Below, piece by piece: positions 16,046 to 24,474 of a DNA stretch of 64,000 bases; position 1 is the first letter of the stretch, and each line of letters starts with the position of its first letter. The notes beneath the pieces are model-generated. The model did no database searches. It was not told where the DNA came from and saw only the letters and a list, made by a program, of their open reading frames with translations. Position numbers and translations under genes: made by a program. The stretch is from positions 1 to 64,000 of the forward strand of contig JADHYG010000001.1 in assembly GCA_016782545.1 (NCBI GenBank). The letters run 5' to 3'. The stretch is from Candidatus Microgenomates bacterium (lineage in GTDB: Bacteria > Patescibacteria > Microgenomatia > JADHYG01).

Positions 16046-17191
16046 ATGTTGGCCTTAGGAATTATTGGTTTGCCAAATGTCGGTAAGTCCACTCTTTTTA
16101 ATGCTCTTTTGGGCAGGGAACTGGCCCAAGTGGCTGAACATCCCTTTACCACTATTGATAAAAATACCGGCGTGGTTTCTGTGCCTGATTATCGTTTAAA
16201 CCGGCTCAAGACAATTGCCGCCGAGCTGGCCAAAATTGAACCGCAAAAAGTTGTTGTTGCCCCAACAGCAATTAAACTTGTGGACATTGCCGGTCTGGTT
16301 AAAGGCGCTCATCAAGGCGAGGGTTTAGGCAACGAATTTTTAGGTCACATTAGAGAAGTTGATGCTCTTGTTCATGTTTTGCGAAATTTTGATGGTGGAG
16401 TTTATCATGTGATGGGAGGGACTGATTTGCTGAGGGATTTGGAAATTGTAGAAATAGAGCTGATTCTTAAGGATTTAGAAGCCTTAGAAAAACTCCAAAA
16501 CTCCAAAACTCCAAAACTCCAACTAAGTCAAAAATTAAAAATTAAAAATGAAAAATTAAGATTAAAAAATTTAATTAATAAAATAAAAACGGGATTAGAT
16601 AAGGAAATAATGGTAAAAGATCAGAAATTAAGCGAAAAAGAAAAAGAAGAGATTAAAGAGTTGTTTTTGTTGACAGACAAGCCAGTGCTTTATGTGGTTA
16701 ATGTCGCCGAAGATCAATTGACTGTTCATGGCGGCAAGGCGGCGATTACTGATCAGAATTTAGTGAAGAAGCTCAAAGAAAAACTGGGTGATTTTTTGGT
16801 TATTTCTGCCAAGTTGGAAAGCGAACTTCATGATCTATCTCCAGATGAGGCGAAAGAGTATTTGGATGATTTTGGCGTTAAAAAATCAAGTCTTGATCAG
16901 ATCGTGGTTGAGGGCTATAAGATTTTAAATCTTTTGACTTTTTATACCATTGCCAAAGGAAAAAAAGTTAATGCCTGGTCTTTAGAAAAAGGAAAAACAG
17001 CTTTAGAAGCGGCCGGAACAGTACACACTGATTTTGCCAGAGGGTTTATTAAAGCCGAGGTGATTAGTTATCAAGAATTGGCAAAGATTGGCTCTTGGTC
17101 TAAAGCAGGAACAATGGGGAAGGTTAAGATGGTAGGAAAGGAATACTTGATTAAAAATAATGACATAATTGAATTTAAATTTTCAATTTAG
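16046..17191 (+). CDS. ychF: Ribosome-binding ATPase YchF (OLA1 family)
   Basis: The P-loop GLPNVGKS is at 8-15, the switch II motif DIAGLVKGAHQGEGLG near 74-89, and a TGS-type C-terminus ends VGKEYLIKNNDIIEFKFSI. YchF binds ATP rather than GTP and associates with the ribosome. Length (381) is slightly above the usual 363. The excess lies in the helical domain around residues 150-185, where four copies of the 8-mer AAAACTCC (16495-16530) and AAATTAAA-type repeats encode LQNSKTPKLQLSQ and following residues. The frame stays open. Confidence 0.95.
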   Translation: MLALGIIGLPNVGKSTLFNALLGRELAQVAEHPFTTIDKNTGVVSVPDYRLNRLKTIAAELAKIEPQKVVVAPTAIKLVDIAGLVKGAHQGEGLGNEFLGHIREVDALVHVLRNFDGGVYHVMGGTDLLRDLEIVEIELILKDLEALEKLQNSKTPKLQLSQKLKIKNEKLRLKNLINKIKTGLDKEIMVKDQKLSEKEKEEIKELFLLTDKPVLYVVNVAEDQLTVHGGKAAITDQNLVKKLKEKLGDFLVISAKLESELHDLSPDEAKEYLDDFGVKKSSLDQIVVEGYKILNLLTFYTIAKGKKVNAWSLEKGKTALEAAGTVHTDFARGFIKAEVISYQELAKIGSWSKAGTMGKVKMVGKEYLIKNNDIIEFKFSI

Positions 17192-17197
17192 AAATGT

Positions 17198-17303
17198 CGG
17201 GAAGATACTGAGGTCGCCTACGAAAATTTTTGTGTTCGCGGACCGCTCCCAGACTCGCTAATTGCGAACAACAAAAATTTTGTAGACTTCCCGCATCTTC
17301 CCT
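17198..17303. repeat. Large multi-stem hairpin element, copy 1
   Basis: GGGAAGAT (17199-17206) can pair with ATCTTCCC near 17295-17302. Inside are ACGAAAATTTTTGT with ACAAAAATTTTGT and GTTCGC with GCGAAC. Most of it recurs at 34859-34961. It lies between ychF and rpsF on the same strand, so it may also end ychF transcription. Confidence 0.75.
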
Positions 17304-17413
17304 AATTGCTTTTTGGAATTGTTTTTTAAAAACTGTTTGAAAATTGTAAAATTAGAAATTGAAAATTGATAATGAATGTGATATTATCTAAGAATTAAGT
17401 TCCAAGGGACAAG

Positions 17414-17692
17414 ATGAAGAAATACGAACTGACTTTGGTTTTAAAGCCTGATTTGAAAAAAGAAGCTCAAGAAAAACTCCTGACAAAGATTGGAAAGTGG
17501 CTTGGTAAAGGTAAAATTATCACCACCAAGGAATGGGGCAAAAAAGTTCTCTCCTATCCAATTAAAAAAGAAACAGAAGGGGTTTATTATTTATTGGAAA
17601 TTGAACTTAAAGATCTTGAGAGGGGAGGTGAAATCAGTAAAAAGCTTCGGTTAGAAGAAAATGTCCTCAGACATCTTTTAATTTCGCGTTAA
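17414..17692 (+). CDS. rpsF: Small ribosomal subunit protein bS6
   Basis: The 92-residue protein starts MKKYELTLVLKPDL and has the bS6 ferredoxin-like pattern KIGKWLGKGKIITTKEWGKKVLSYPI, ending ENVLRHLLISR. It binds the 16S rRNA central domain with bS18, whose gene is two genes downstream. The order rpsF-ssb-rpsR is conserved in bacteria and confirms the call. Confidence 0.96.
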   Translation: MKKYELTLVLKPDLKKEAQEKLLTKIGKWLGKGKIITTKEWGKKVLSYPIKKETEGVYYLLEIELKDLERGGEISKKLRLEENVLRHLLISR

Positions 17693-17736
17693 TAAAAAAA
17701 AGTAAATAATTTTTTGAACTGAAGAAAGGAGCAAAT

Positions 17737-18273
17737 ATGGCAACACGAAGTCTAAATAAAGTAATGTTAATTGGTAATTTAACCCGCGATCCTGAGCTTC
17801 GCTATACTGCTCAAGGAACTGCGGTTTGCAATCTTGGTTTGGCTACTAATCGTTATTGGACAACGGAAACAAACGAAAAAAAAGAAGACACTGAATTTCA
17901 CCGGCTTGTGGCTTGGAATAAATTAGCCGAGCTGTGTGCACAGTTGTTGGCTAAAGGAAGAAAAATTTATGTTGAAGGCAGGCTTCAGACCCGAGCTTGG
18001 GCAGGGGCTGACGGTGTGCAGAGAAAAACAACCGAGATTGTTATTTCTGACATGGTGATTTTGGATTCAAGAAGAGCTTTTGAAACCGGTAAAACAGCGG
18101 AAAAACCAGCCGAAGCAGAAATAGATGTTTCTGAGGAGACAGCGCCGGCAGTAAAAAAGACCGCAGTAGAAGAGAAAAAGGATACGAGTACTACTGCCGC
18201 TGATACTAAGAAAAAGGGCGATGATAAAGTAAAAAAAGAAGAAAAAGTAAGTCCAGATGAAATACCGTTTTAA
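17737..18273 (+). CDS. ssb: Single-stranded DNA-binding protein
   Basis: The OB fold covers about residues 1-110 (LNKVMLIGNLTRDPELRYT, FHRLVAWNKLAELC, IYVEGRLQTRAW). A low-complexity linker rich in Lys, Glu and Ala follows, and the protein ends SPDEIPF, the acidic tip that docks replication and repair partners. AAGAAAGGAG before the ATG is a strong ribosome binding site. It is co-transcribed with rpsF and rpsR. Confidence 0.96.
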   Translation: MATRSLNKVMLIGNLTRDPELRYTAQGTAVCNLGLATNRYWTTETNEKKEDTEFHRLVAWNKLAELCAQLLAKGRKIYVEGRLQTRAWAGADGVQRKTTEIVISDMVILDSRRAFETGKTAEKPAEAEIDVSEETAPAVKKTAVEEKKDTSTTAADTKKKGDDKVKKEEKVSPDEIPF

Positions 18274-18286
18274 AAATTAATAAACA

Positions 18287-18523
18287 ATGTTAAAGAAGAA
18301 AAGATTTAAAAGAAAACCTAAATTTGTAAAGTGTCTTTTTTGTGAAGAAAAGACATTGCCTGATTATAAAGAGCCGCAAATTCTTAAGCGGTTTATTACT
18401 GAACGGGGCAAGATGTTATCTCGGGCAAACAACGGAGTCTGTAGTAAGCATCAAAGAAAATTGACAAGAGAAATAAAAAGAGCCAGACATTTGGCTTTAT
18501 TACCCTTTATTACCCAAATCTGA
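18287..18523 (+). CDS. rpsR: Small ribosomal subunit protein bS18
   Basis: The 78-residue protein carries the bS18 core [19 protein letters not shown] followed by [21 protein letters not shown]. The N-terminal CLFCEEK adds cysteines. It sits 13 bases after ssb. The bL9 gene that often follows is absent, in line with the loss of bL9 described in several CPR lineages. Confidence 0.96.
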   Translation: MLKKKRFKRKPKFVKCLFCEEKTLPDYKEPQILKRFITERGKMLSRANNGVCSKHQRKLTREIKRARHLALLPFITQI

Positions 18524-18566
18524 GGTACATTAAATTCTAAATACTGATATCTAAATCTTATTTTGA

Positions 18567-18700
18567 AATGAGATGTGAGAAGTGGGAATCTTTGAAACTG
18601 ATATTTTGAACTTTTGAATTCTTGAAGTGAGAATTATCAAGAACGTCTCACTTCCCATCTCAATATCAAGAACATCTCACCTCTCACTTCCCACTTCGAG
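18567..18700. repeat. About 140-bp GTGAGATGTGAGAAGTGGG repeat, copy 1
   Basis: The left arm has ATGAGATGTGAGAAGTGGGA and the right arm CTCACCTCTCACTTCCCACTTC; the middle carries TTGAATTCTTGAAGTGAGA. Copies lie at 42665-42852 and 52091-52229. The arms can fold back on each other. Confidence 0.75.
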
Positions 18701-18737
18701 ATTTAGAATTTCGAATTTAGGATTTTATTAAACTAAT

Positions 18738-19463
18738 ATGGTTCAGACCTTTTCTCTTAAATTGCCTAAAAAGAGAAAAATCTTTGTCAAAGAATTTGAA
18801 AAAGTTACTTTGGGAAGTATTTTAGCAGAAGGAAAGAGTGATGGTCAGAAAGAAACTCTTTCTATTGCTCAAGTTTTTAAAATTTCACCGTCACAAATCT
18901 TCAAAGTTTTAGTCAAAAAAGTAGGTGACGAGGTTAAAAAAGGTGAAGTTTTAGCTAGAAAAGCAGGGGTTTTAAGCAAGGCGATTTTAAGAAGTCCAAT
19001 TAATGGGCGCTTGGTGGAAGTTAGTCAAGCTTTGGGAGAAATTACTTTGGCCAAAGAAGAAGGAAAATTGGTTGTCAAGAGTCCTGTTTCAGGAAAAGTA
19101 GGTAAGATCAGTGAGACAGAAATAAAAATTGAGTTTGAGGGCGTGGTTTTTGAAGGAAAAAATGGCAGTGGAGAAAGAGTTTTAGGAACAATTGAAAATT
19201 TACCTCCTGAAGCTAGTCTTTTGGACATATCGTCAACAGTTGTTCAGAAAATTCTTGTTGCCGAAAATTTTTCCCGGCCTGTTTTAGCCAAGGCTTGGGC
19301 TTTGGGAGCGGCGGGCGTGGTGGGGGCGAGTTTTTCTTCCCAAGAACTGGCTTCAGCATCTTTGATGGTAGAAAAAAAGAACATTCAGGAATTAAGAGGT
19401 TATCAGGGAAAAAAGGCTATTCTTGAACCGCAGGAAAAAAGACTAATTGTTTTACTTGAATAG
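18738..19463 (+). CDS. Barrel-sandwich (lipoyl-like) domain protein, function unknown
   Basis: The 241-residue soluble protein contains two adjacent barrel-sandwich hybrid segments: KKVGDEVKKGEVLARKAG then RSPINGRLVEVSQALG (about 62-101), and VVKSPVSGKVGKISETEIKIEF (about 111-133). This resembles the RnfC or biotinyl-like fold, but no biotin or lipoate lysine motif is present. The C-terminal part (SLLDISSTVVQKILVAENFSRPVLAKAWALGAAGVVG) looks like a small alpha/beta domain. The family is not recognised further. It stands between rpsR and a protease gene. Confidence 0.6.
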   Translation: MVQTFSLKLPKKRKIFVKEFEKVTLGSILAEGKSDGQKETLSIAQVFKISPSQIFKVLVKKVGDEVKKGEVLARKAGVLSKAILRSPINGRLVEVSQALGEITLAKEEGKLVVKSPVSGKVGKISETEIKIEFEGVVFEGKNGSGERVLGTIENLPPEASLLDISSTVVQKILVAENFSRPVLAKAWALGAAGVVGASFSSQELASASLMVEKKNIQELRGYQGKKAILEPQEKRLIVLLE

Positions 19464-19555
19464 AATAAATAAGATTGTTAAATGGCTACATGGCTGCATG
19501 GTTGAGATAATTTAATAATTAACTATTTAACCATTTAGCCATAAATTTATTTTTA

Positions 19556-20797
19556 ATGACTTTAAAAAAAATCAGAAAAATCATTTTAATTATTTCTTTA
19601 ATTCTGCTTTCTGGTGGTGGTGGTTATTGGCTGGGTCAAAGAGAGATCTCTTTTTCATGGCAGAATTTTAATCCTCAAACATCTGTTGTTAATCGGGCAA
19701 CGCCGCCGGGAACACCAATTGATTTTTCCCTTTTTTGGGCAGTTTGGGATAGAGTTTCTAGAGATTTTATTGAGAAAGAAAAAATTGATCCTCAGAAAAT
19801 GGTTTGGGGAGCAATTTCAGGCATGGTTCAGAGCTTAGAAGATCCTTATACTGTTTTTTTACCGCCGCAAGAAAACAAAGAAGCCAAAGATGAATTAGGA
19901 GGCAAATTTGAAGGCATTGGTGCTCAATTAGGAATGAAGGAGAAGAGAATTGTGGTTATTGCTCCTCTTGCCGGCATGCCAGCCAAGAAAGCAGGAATTT
20001 TGTCAGGCGATGTTATTTTAAAAGTTAATGATGAAGATACAACTGGCTGGACATTGCCGCAGGCAGTTTCAAAAATCAGAGGTCAAAAAGGAACAAAGGT
20101 TGTTTTAACTGTTCTTCATAGAGGAGGGAATTCTGAGGATGAGGTGGGAGAAACTGAAGACATTGAAATTGTAAGGGGAACGATTAAAGTACCTTCGGTT
20201 GAGGTTGAGATTTTGAATGAGCCATGCAATCTTGCTCATCTTCAGCTAGCGCGCTTTGGTGATCAAACCAGTAATGAGTGGGATGTTGCGATTACGGAAA
20301 TCCTAAATTCAAAGTCCAAAATTAGCAATTTTAAAGGTATAATTTTGGATTTGAGAAATAACCCCGGCGGTTATTTGCAAGGATCAGTTTTTGTAGCTTC
20401 AGAATTTTTGAAAGACGGGACAATAGTGATTCAAGAAGATGCTAAAGGAAAAAGAGAGATATTCTCGGTTAATCGAACAGGAAAATTAACAGAAACACCT
20501 TTGGTGATTTTAATAAACCAAGGCTCAGCTTCAGCGTCTGAAATTGTTGCTGGAGCTTTGCAAGAACGTCGGAAGATTAAAGTTGTTGGTGAAAAATCTT
20601 TTGGTAAAGGATCAATTCAAGAAGCTCAAGATTTACCTCAAGGAGCTGGTCTTCATATTACTACCAGCAAATGGCTTCTTCCTTCGGGGACCTGGATTAA
20701 CGGAGAGGGAATTGAAGCAGATGTTAAAATAGAAGAGGATCTGGAAACGGAAACAGATGAGCAGTTGGAGAAGGCAAAGGAAGTGCTTTGCCAATAA
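19556..20797 (+). CDS. S41-family C-terminal processing peptidase
   Basis: The 413-residue protein has an N-terminal membrane anchor (about 8-28), a PDZ domain (about 115-195: GIGAQLGM, AGILSGDVILKVN) and the S41 core. The catalytic Ser lies in NQGSASASEIV (about 324) and the Lys in GEKSFGKGSIQ (about 351). These proteases trim membrane or exported proteins from the outer face of the membrane. An HtrA-type protease follows 175 bases on, so the two form an envelope quality-control pair. Confidence 0.93.
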   Translation: MTLKKIRKIILIISLILLSGGGGYWLGQREISFSWQNFNPQTSVVNRATPPGTPIDFSLFWAVWDRVSRDFIEKEKIDPQKMVWGAISGMVQSLEDPYTVFLPPQENKEAKDELGGKFEGIGAQLGMKEKRIVVIAPLAGMPAKKAGILSGDVILKVNDEDTTGWTLPQAVSKIRGQKGTKVVLTVLHRGGNSEDEVGETEDIEIVRGTIKVPSVEVEILNEPCNLAHLQLARFGDQTSNEWDVAITEILNSKSKISNFKGIILDLRNNPGGYLQGSVFVASEFLKDGTIVIQEDAKGKREIFSVNRTGKLTETPLVILINQGSASASEIVAGALQERRKIKVVGEKSFGKGSIQEAQDLPQGAGLHITTSKWLLPSGTWINGEGIEADVKIEEDLETETDEQLEKAKEVLCQ

Positions 20798-20971
20798 ATC
20801 ATAAAATCACTAGAACACGAGAACATAAAAACAAAAGGTTAGAAAATCATTAAATTATTTAATCACTAGAACATGAAAACATGAAATTATTAAATTATGA
20901 AATCATGAAGTCAATCTGTTCTTTTGGTCTTTTGTTCTAGTGTTTTAATGATCTAGTGTTCTTGTGTTTTT

Positions 20972-22141
20972 ATGAAGCGCATCTTTTTACTTTTTGCCAT
21001 TTTAATAATTTTACTGGCCGGCGGCATTTCTTCAGATCTTTTGGGTGTTTCCTGGACCGATGTGGGTGGTTTTTTAAGAATGGGTCGATCTGAAGTAGAA
21101 ATTTCTCCTCCTTTTTCCCAAGAAAAAATCCGAGTAGTGACTGAAGAATCAATGGTGATTGATGTGGTTGAAAAAGTAAGCCCTTCAGTGGTCACTGTTG
21201 GAGCCAGTAAGAATCAGGTGGTGAGAGATGTTTTTGAATTTGACCCTTTTGACCCTTTTTCAATTTTTGAAACTCCACAAAGACAAGAAAAAGTAGAGCA
21301 GAATATTGGTACTGGTTTTGTGATTGCCAAAGAAGGATTGATTGTTACTAATAAACATGTTGTTGCTGACAGAGATGCTGATTATAAAGTTTTAACTAAA
21401 GATGATCAGGATTATCAAGTAATAAAAATTTACCGTGATCCAGTTAATGATTTGGCGATTTTAAAAATTGACCCGTCAGCTGGCGGGCTAGAACCAATTG
21501 AATTTGGCGATTCTTCAAAATTAAAAGTTGGTCAATTTGTTATTGCGATTGGGACGGCCTTGGGAGAGTTTAAAAATACAGTCACCACCGGGGTTATTTC
21601 CGGTTTAGGCAGGGGAATTACCGCTGGTTCTCCTTTTGAGGGTTTTGTGGAACAACTTGATGATGTGATTCAAACAGACGCGGCCATTAGTCCTGGTAAT
21701 TCTGGCGGGCCGATTTTAAATTCTGCTGGTCAAGTTATTGGTGTTAATGTGGCTGTATCAATGCAGGGAGAAAATATTGGTTTTGCCATTCCTATCAATG
21801 TTGTTAAAGAATCTTTGACTAATTTTAATAAAACCGGAAAGTTTTCCCGGCCCTATTTGGGCGTTCGCTATCGGATCATTGGTCGGGATTTAGCTCTTCT
21901 TAATGAAGTGCCGCAGGGAGCTTATTTAGTGGAAATTATGGTTGATTCACCCGCTGAAAAGGCCGGTCTTCAAGAGGGAGATATTATTACGAAAATTAAT
22001 GACAAACCAATTAGAGAAGAAGATGGAGGAATAGCGGAGATTATTAACGAGAATAAAGTAGGAGATAAGCTTTCTTTAGAAGTTTGGCGTGACGATAAAA
22101 CCTTTTCTCTTGATGTTAATTTAGAGGAGTTTGAGGAGTAG
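20972..22141 (+). CDS. HtrA/DegP-type serine protease with PDZ domain
   Basis: A membrane anchor (about 3-18) precedes a trypsin-like domain with His129 in TNKHVV, Asp160 in VNDLAIL and Ser244 in SPGNSGGP. One PDZ domain follows (about 295-385: RPYLGVRYR, AEKAGLQEGDIITKIND). Length 389 fits the family. It would degrade or refold damaged exported proteins. The preceding gap (20798-20971) is full of short repeats such as AAATCATTAAATTAT and carries no gene. Confidence 0.94.
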   Translation: MKRIFLLFAILIILLAGGISSDLLGVSWTDVGGFLRMGRSEVEISPPFSQEKIRVVTEESMVIDVVEKVSPSVVTVGASKNQVVRDVFEFDPFDPFSIFETPQRQEKVEQNIGTGFVIAKEGLIVTNKHVVADRDADYKVLTKDDQDYQVIKIYRDPVNDLAILKIDPSAGGLEPIEFGDSSKLKVGQFVIAIGTALGEFKNTVTTGVISGLGRGITAGSPFEGFVEQLDDVIQTDAAISPGNSGGPILNSAGQVIGVNVAVSMQGENIGFAIPINVVKESLTNFNKTGKFSRPYLGVRYRIIGRDLALLNEVPQGAYLVEIMVDSPAEKAGLQEGDIITKINDKPIREEDGGIAEIINENKVGDKLSLEVWRDDKTFSLDVNLEEFEE

Positions 22142-22229
22142 CGAAGAAAAAGAACTAAGCCCTTTTTTAGAAATTCATTTCCTCTATTACTATTATCTGC
22201 TATAAAATCTTTGTCTTAAATTATCAAAA

Positions 22230-22272
22230 GTTGCTCTAAGATATAGCGATCGCAACATGTTAGAGCAAGTTA
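22230..22272. repeat. Hairpin TTGCTCTA / TAGAGCAA with core GCGATCGC, copy 1
   Basis: The stem is 22231-22238 with 22261-22268. From TATAGCGATCGC (22242) to AGAGCAAGTTA (22272) the 31 bases are identical to 23114-23144. The two copies bracket the PaaX-like gene. Confidence 0.85.
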
Positions 22273-22287
22273 TTTATTTTATTTTGC

Positions 22288-23046
22288 TTAGGATACTAGA
22301 GATAGAATTTTTCCAAAGGATTTTTGAGCCTGCTGATATGGCCAGTATAAAGGTAGAAGTTCTTTAGGAAGAAAGGGGTTTTCTCTTAGGAGTTCTAAAA
22401 ATTCTTCAACTAGAAAACTTAAATTTTGTTTTTCAGGAGATTTCTCTTTAATGTTATCTTCTGATTCTTGGCAAGAATCAATGAACTTTTCATATCTACT
22501 TGCTAGCTTATCTAGTTGCCAGGCTTTTTTAGCGATTAGCCGGTCATCGCTCTCACTTAATCTTTTTGCTTCGAAACAGACAGCATAATTAAAGAGTTTT
22601 TGATGTTTCAAAAACTGATTAATTTCTTGGATTAAATCATAAGGAGAAATATACACAGAACGCTGCCATTGTCCAAAACCTAAAGAAACAAGTTTACGAC
22701 GGAGTGATTCTCTAATTGTTTTTTCTTTCTCTGGAATATCAAAAGTGACCAATCTCCATTTTTTATCCCACGGTTTTTTGGACAAAGTCAAAAGAGGAAT
22801 ATCTTCTTTGACTTTTTGATTACCTTGAGAAGTTAGTTTTAAATAAACATGGCCGTTTTTAACAACTTTTTCAATATCGCCAACACTTAAGAGTTTAGAG
22901 ATTGTGGGTAGGATAGTGGATTTTCTCCATCTGCCAAAATAAAGAAAATATCTTTGAGCAGAATAACTCATTGTTGTGTCCCAAAAGTCCAATCCTTTTC
23001 CTAGTAAAAGAAGGAGATCTCGTTTAAAAGATTTTCTTAAAAACAT
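22288..23046 (-). CDS. PaaX-like / Cas2-like domain protein
   Basis: The 252-residue protein fits the PaaX repressor layout: an N-terminal winged-helix region (about 30-75, TILPTISKLLSVGDIEKVVKN), a ferredoxin-like Cas2-type domain starting WDKKWRLVTFDIPEKEKTIRESLRRKLVSLGFGQWQRSVYISP (about 93-135), and a helical C-terminus. PaaX itself regulates phenylacetate breakdown, but no such genes are here and no CRISPR array is in the window. The gene lies alone between two identical 31-base repeats. A second gene of this type is at 47746-48474. Confidence 0.78.
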   Translation of the reverse strand: MFLRKSFKRDLLLLLGKGLDFWDTTMSYSAQRYFLYFGRWRKSTILPTISKLLSVGDIEKVVKNGHVYLKLTSQGNQKVKEDIPLLTLSKKPWDKKWRLVTFDIPEKEKTIRESLRRKLVSLGFGQWQRSVYISPYDLIQEINQFLKHQKLFNYAVCFEAKRLSESDDRLIAKKAWQLDKLASRYEKFIDSCQESEDNIKEKSPEKQNLSFLVEEFLELLRENPFLPKELLPLYWPYQQAQKSFGKILSLVS

Positions 23047-23100
23047 TTTTTTATCTTAATTATCTTAATTGTTTATAATTATACAAGCCAATCTTTAAAA

Positions 23101-23144
23101 ACTTGTTTTAAGGTATAGCGATCGCAACATGTTAGAGCAAGTTA
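23101..23144. repeat. Hairpin ACTTGTTTTA / TAGAGCAAGT with core GCGATCGC, copy 2
   Basis: The stem is 23101-23110 with 23132-23141 (two G-U pairs). The 31-base stretch 23114-23144 repeats 22242-22272 exactly. Confidence 0.85.
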
Positions 23145-23218
23145 AGATAAGGATAGCAGAGGTTGGAAGAAGGTGTCAAGAAAAAAAGGGATGCAAATGT
23201 TAAGAAGGGATGAAAATG

Positions 23219-23941
23219 TCAAGAGGGAGTTTGGTCGTTTTTGGTTAGAGTAGAAAGTAGAGTAAGAAGTTTTTCGAGTTTGCCTTCAATAACGTCTTCA
23301 AGACGGAATTTCTTTTTAATACGGTGGTCGGTGACGCGGTTTTGAGGAAAGTTATAAGTTCTGATTTTTTCAGAACGCATGCCGCGGCCAATGGCTGAGC
23401 GATAGCCCGCCATTTCTTGAGATTTTTTTTCTTTCTCTCTTTGCCAAAGCTTGCCTGCTAAAAGAGAAAGAGCAATCTGGCGGTTTTTTTCTTGATATCT
23501 TTCCCGTTCAGAAGTAACAACAACGCCAGTGGGTTTATGAGTTAATCTGACGGCCGTGGAAACTTTTTGGACATTTTGACCGCCCTGAGAAGAAGCGTGA
23601 TAGAATTGCCATCCTAAATCTTGAGGATTGATATTGACTTGATGAGCAGGAATTTCCGGTAAAACAGCCACGGTGGCGGTTGAAGTGTGAATTCTACCCC
23701 GGCGCTCGGTCGCTGGAGTTCTTTGCACTCGATGAACACCAGCTTCAAACTTAAGAAGATCAAAAGCATTACTGCCTTTAATTCTTAAAACGCCCTCAGT
23801 CAGACTGGTTGCTTTCCAGCCTTTTTTTTGAGCGAATTTGACATACATCCGAGCTAGGTCTTGCGCCCAGATTTTAGCCTCATCGCCGCCAGCGGCGGCA
23901 CGAATTTCGAGAATAGCAACGTTAGACATAAGAATTTTCAA
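23219..23941 (-). CDS. prfA: Class I peptide chain release factor (RF1-like) lacking domain 1
   Basis: The 240-residue protein begins at the AAAGGDEA motif of domain 2. It has the RF1-type stop-codon motif PAT in VQRTPATERRGRIHTS (76-78) and GGQ at 120-122 in SSQGGQNVQKVSTA. RF1 proteins are normally about 360 residues; the N-terminal helical domain that contacts the L11 stalk is missing. Repeats fill the upstream gap, so it is not hidden there. MSNVAIL (residue 5) is an alternative start. It probably reads UAA and UAG. rpmE lies upstream on the same strand. Confidence 0.85.
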   Translation of the reverse strand: MKILMSNVAILEIRAAAGGDEAKIWAQDLARMYVKFAQKKGWKATSLTEGVLRIKGSNAFDLLKFEAGVHRVQRTPATERRGRIHTSTATVAVLPEIPAHQVNINPQDLGWQFYHASSQGGQNVQKVSTAVRLTHKPTGVVVTSERERYQEKNRQIALSLLAGKLWQREKEKKSQEMAGYRSAIGRGMRSEKIRTYNFPQNRVTDHRIKKKFRLEDVIEGKLEKLLTLLSTLTKNDQTPS

Positions 23942-23961
23942 TTTCTAATTTTTAATTTTCC

Positions 23962-24107
23962 CGCCTGCCAACGCCTGACGCCGCAGGCTATGGCGGGCAG
24001 GCATTGAATTTACAATTCTTTAATTTTCAAACAGTTTGTAAATTGAGTCATTGAAAATTGATTGGAAATTGTTAAATTGCCGTGCGTCGCCAAAGGCTAT
24101 GCCGGCG
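23962..24107. repeat. GC-rich palindromes between rpmE and prfA
   Basis: CCCGCCTGCC with GGCGGGCAGG (23962-24002) and CCGTGCGTCGCC with GGCGGCACG (24079-24107) are inverted repeats embedded in AT-rich AATTTTCAA-type DNA. The second ends with the same class of GGCGGCACGA palindrome. No coding potential. Confidence 0.6.
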
Positions 24108-24143
24108 GCACGAAAATTGTAAATTAAAATCGGATTCCGATTT

Positions 24144-24440
24144 TTACTTTCCCATCAACATTTCTTTCAGAGTTTTTGGAGCGCGGTCTTCTTTTTCCTT
24201 GATAATTTTCTTTTCTTTTTTCTTGGCTTTAACTTGATCAGCCGCTTTCTGCTTTTTTTGGAATCTTTCGACTCGTCCTAAAGTATCAACGAATTTTTGT
24301 TCACCAGTAAAAAAAGGATGACATTTACTGCAAAGTTGAATTTTAAGTTCAGACACAGTCGCCCCAGTGGTAAAAGCATTGCCACAGGCACAAGTGACTT
24401 GACAATCTGAATACCATTTGGGATGAATAGTTTTTTTCAT
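24144..24440 (-). CDS. rpmE: Large ribosomal subunit protein bL31
   Basis: [20 protein letters not shown] and [25 protein letters not shown] are the zinc-type (four Cys) bL31 signature. The C-terminus is extended to 98 residues by a Lys-rich tail of about 30 residues, beyond the usual 65-75. In many bacteria rpmE lies next to prfA, as here. Confidence 0.95.
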   Translation of the reverse strand: MKKTIHPKWYSDCQVTCACGNAFTTGATVSELKIQLCSKCHPFFTGEQKFVDTLGRVERFQKKQKAADQVKAKKKEKKIIKEKEDRAPKTLKEMLMGK

Positions 24441-24474
24441 GATTTGAGTATTGTAGCACTTGGAGTGACGAATT

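Noticed and set aside
22288..23046. Stand-alone CRISPR Cas2
   Set aside because: It has an N-terminal winged-helix and helical C-terminus as in PaaX; true Cas2 is about 90-100 residues and lies with cas1.
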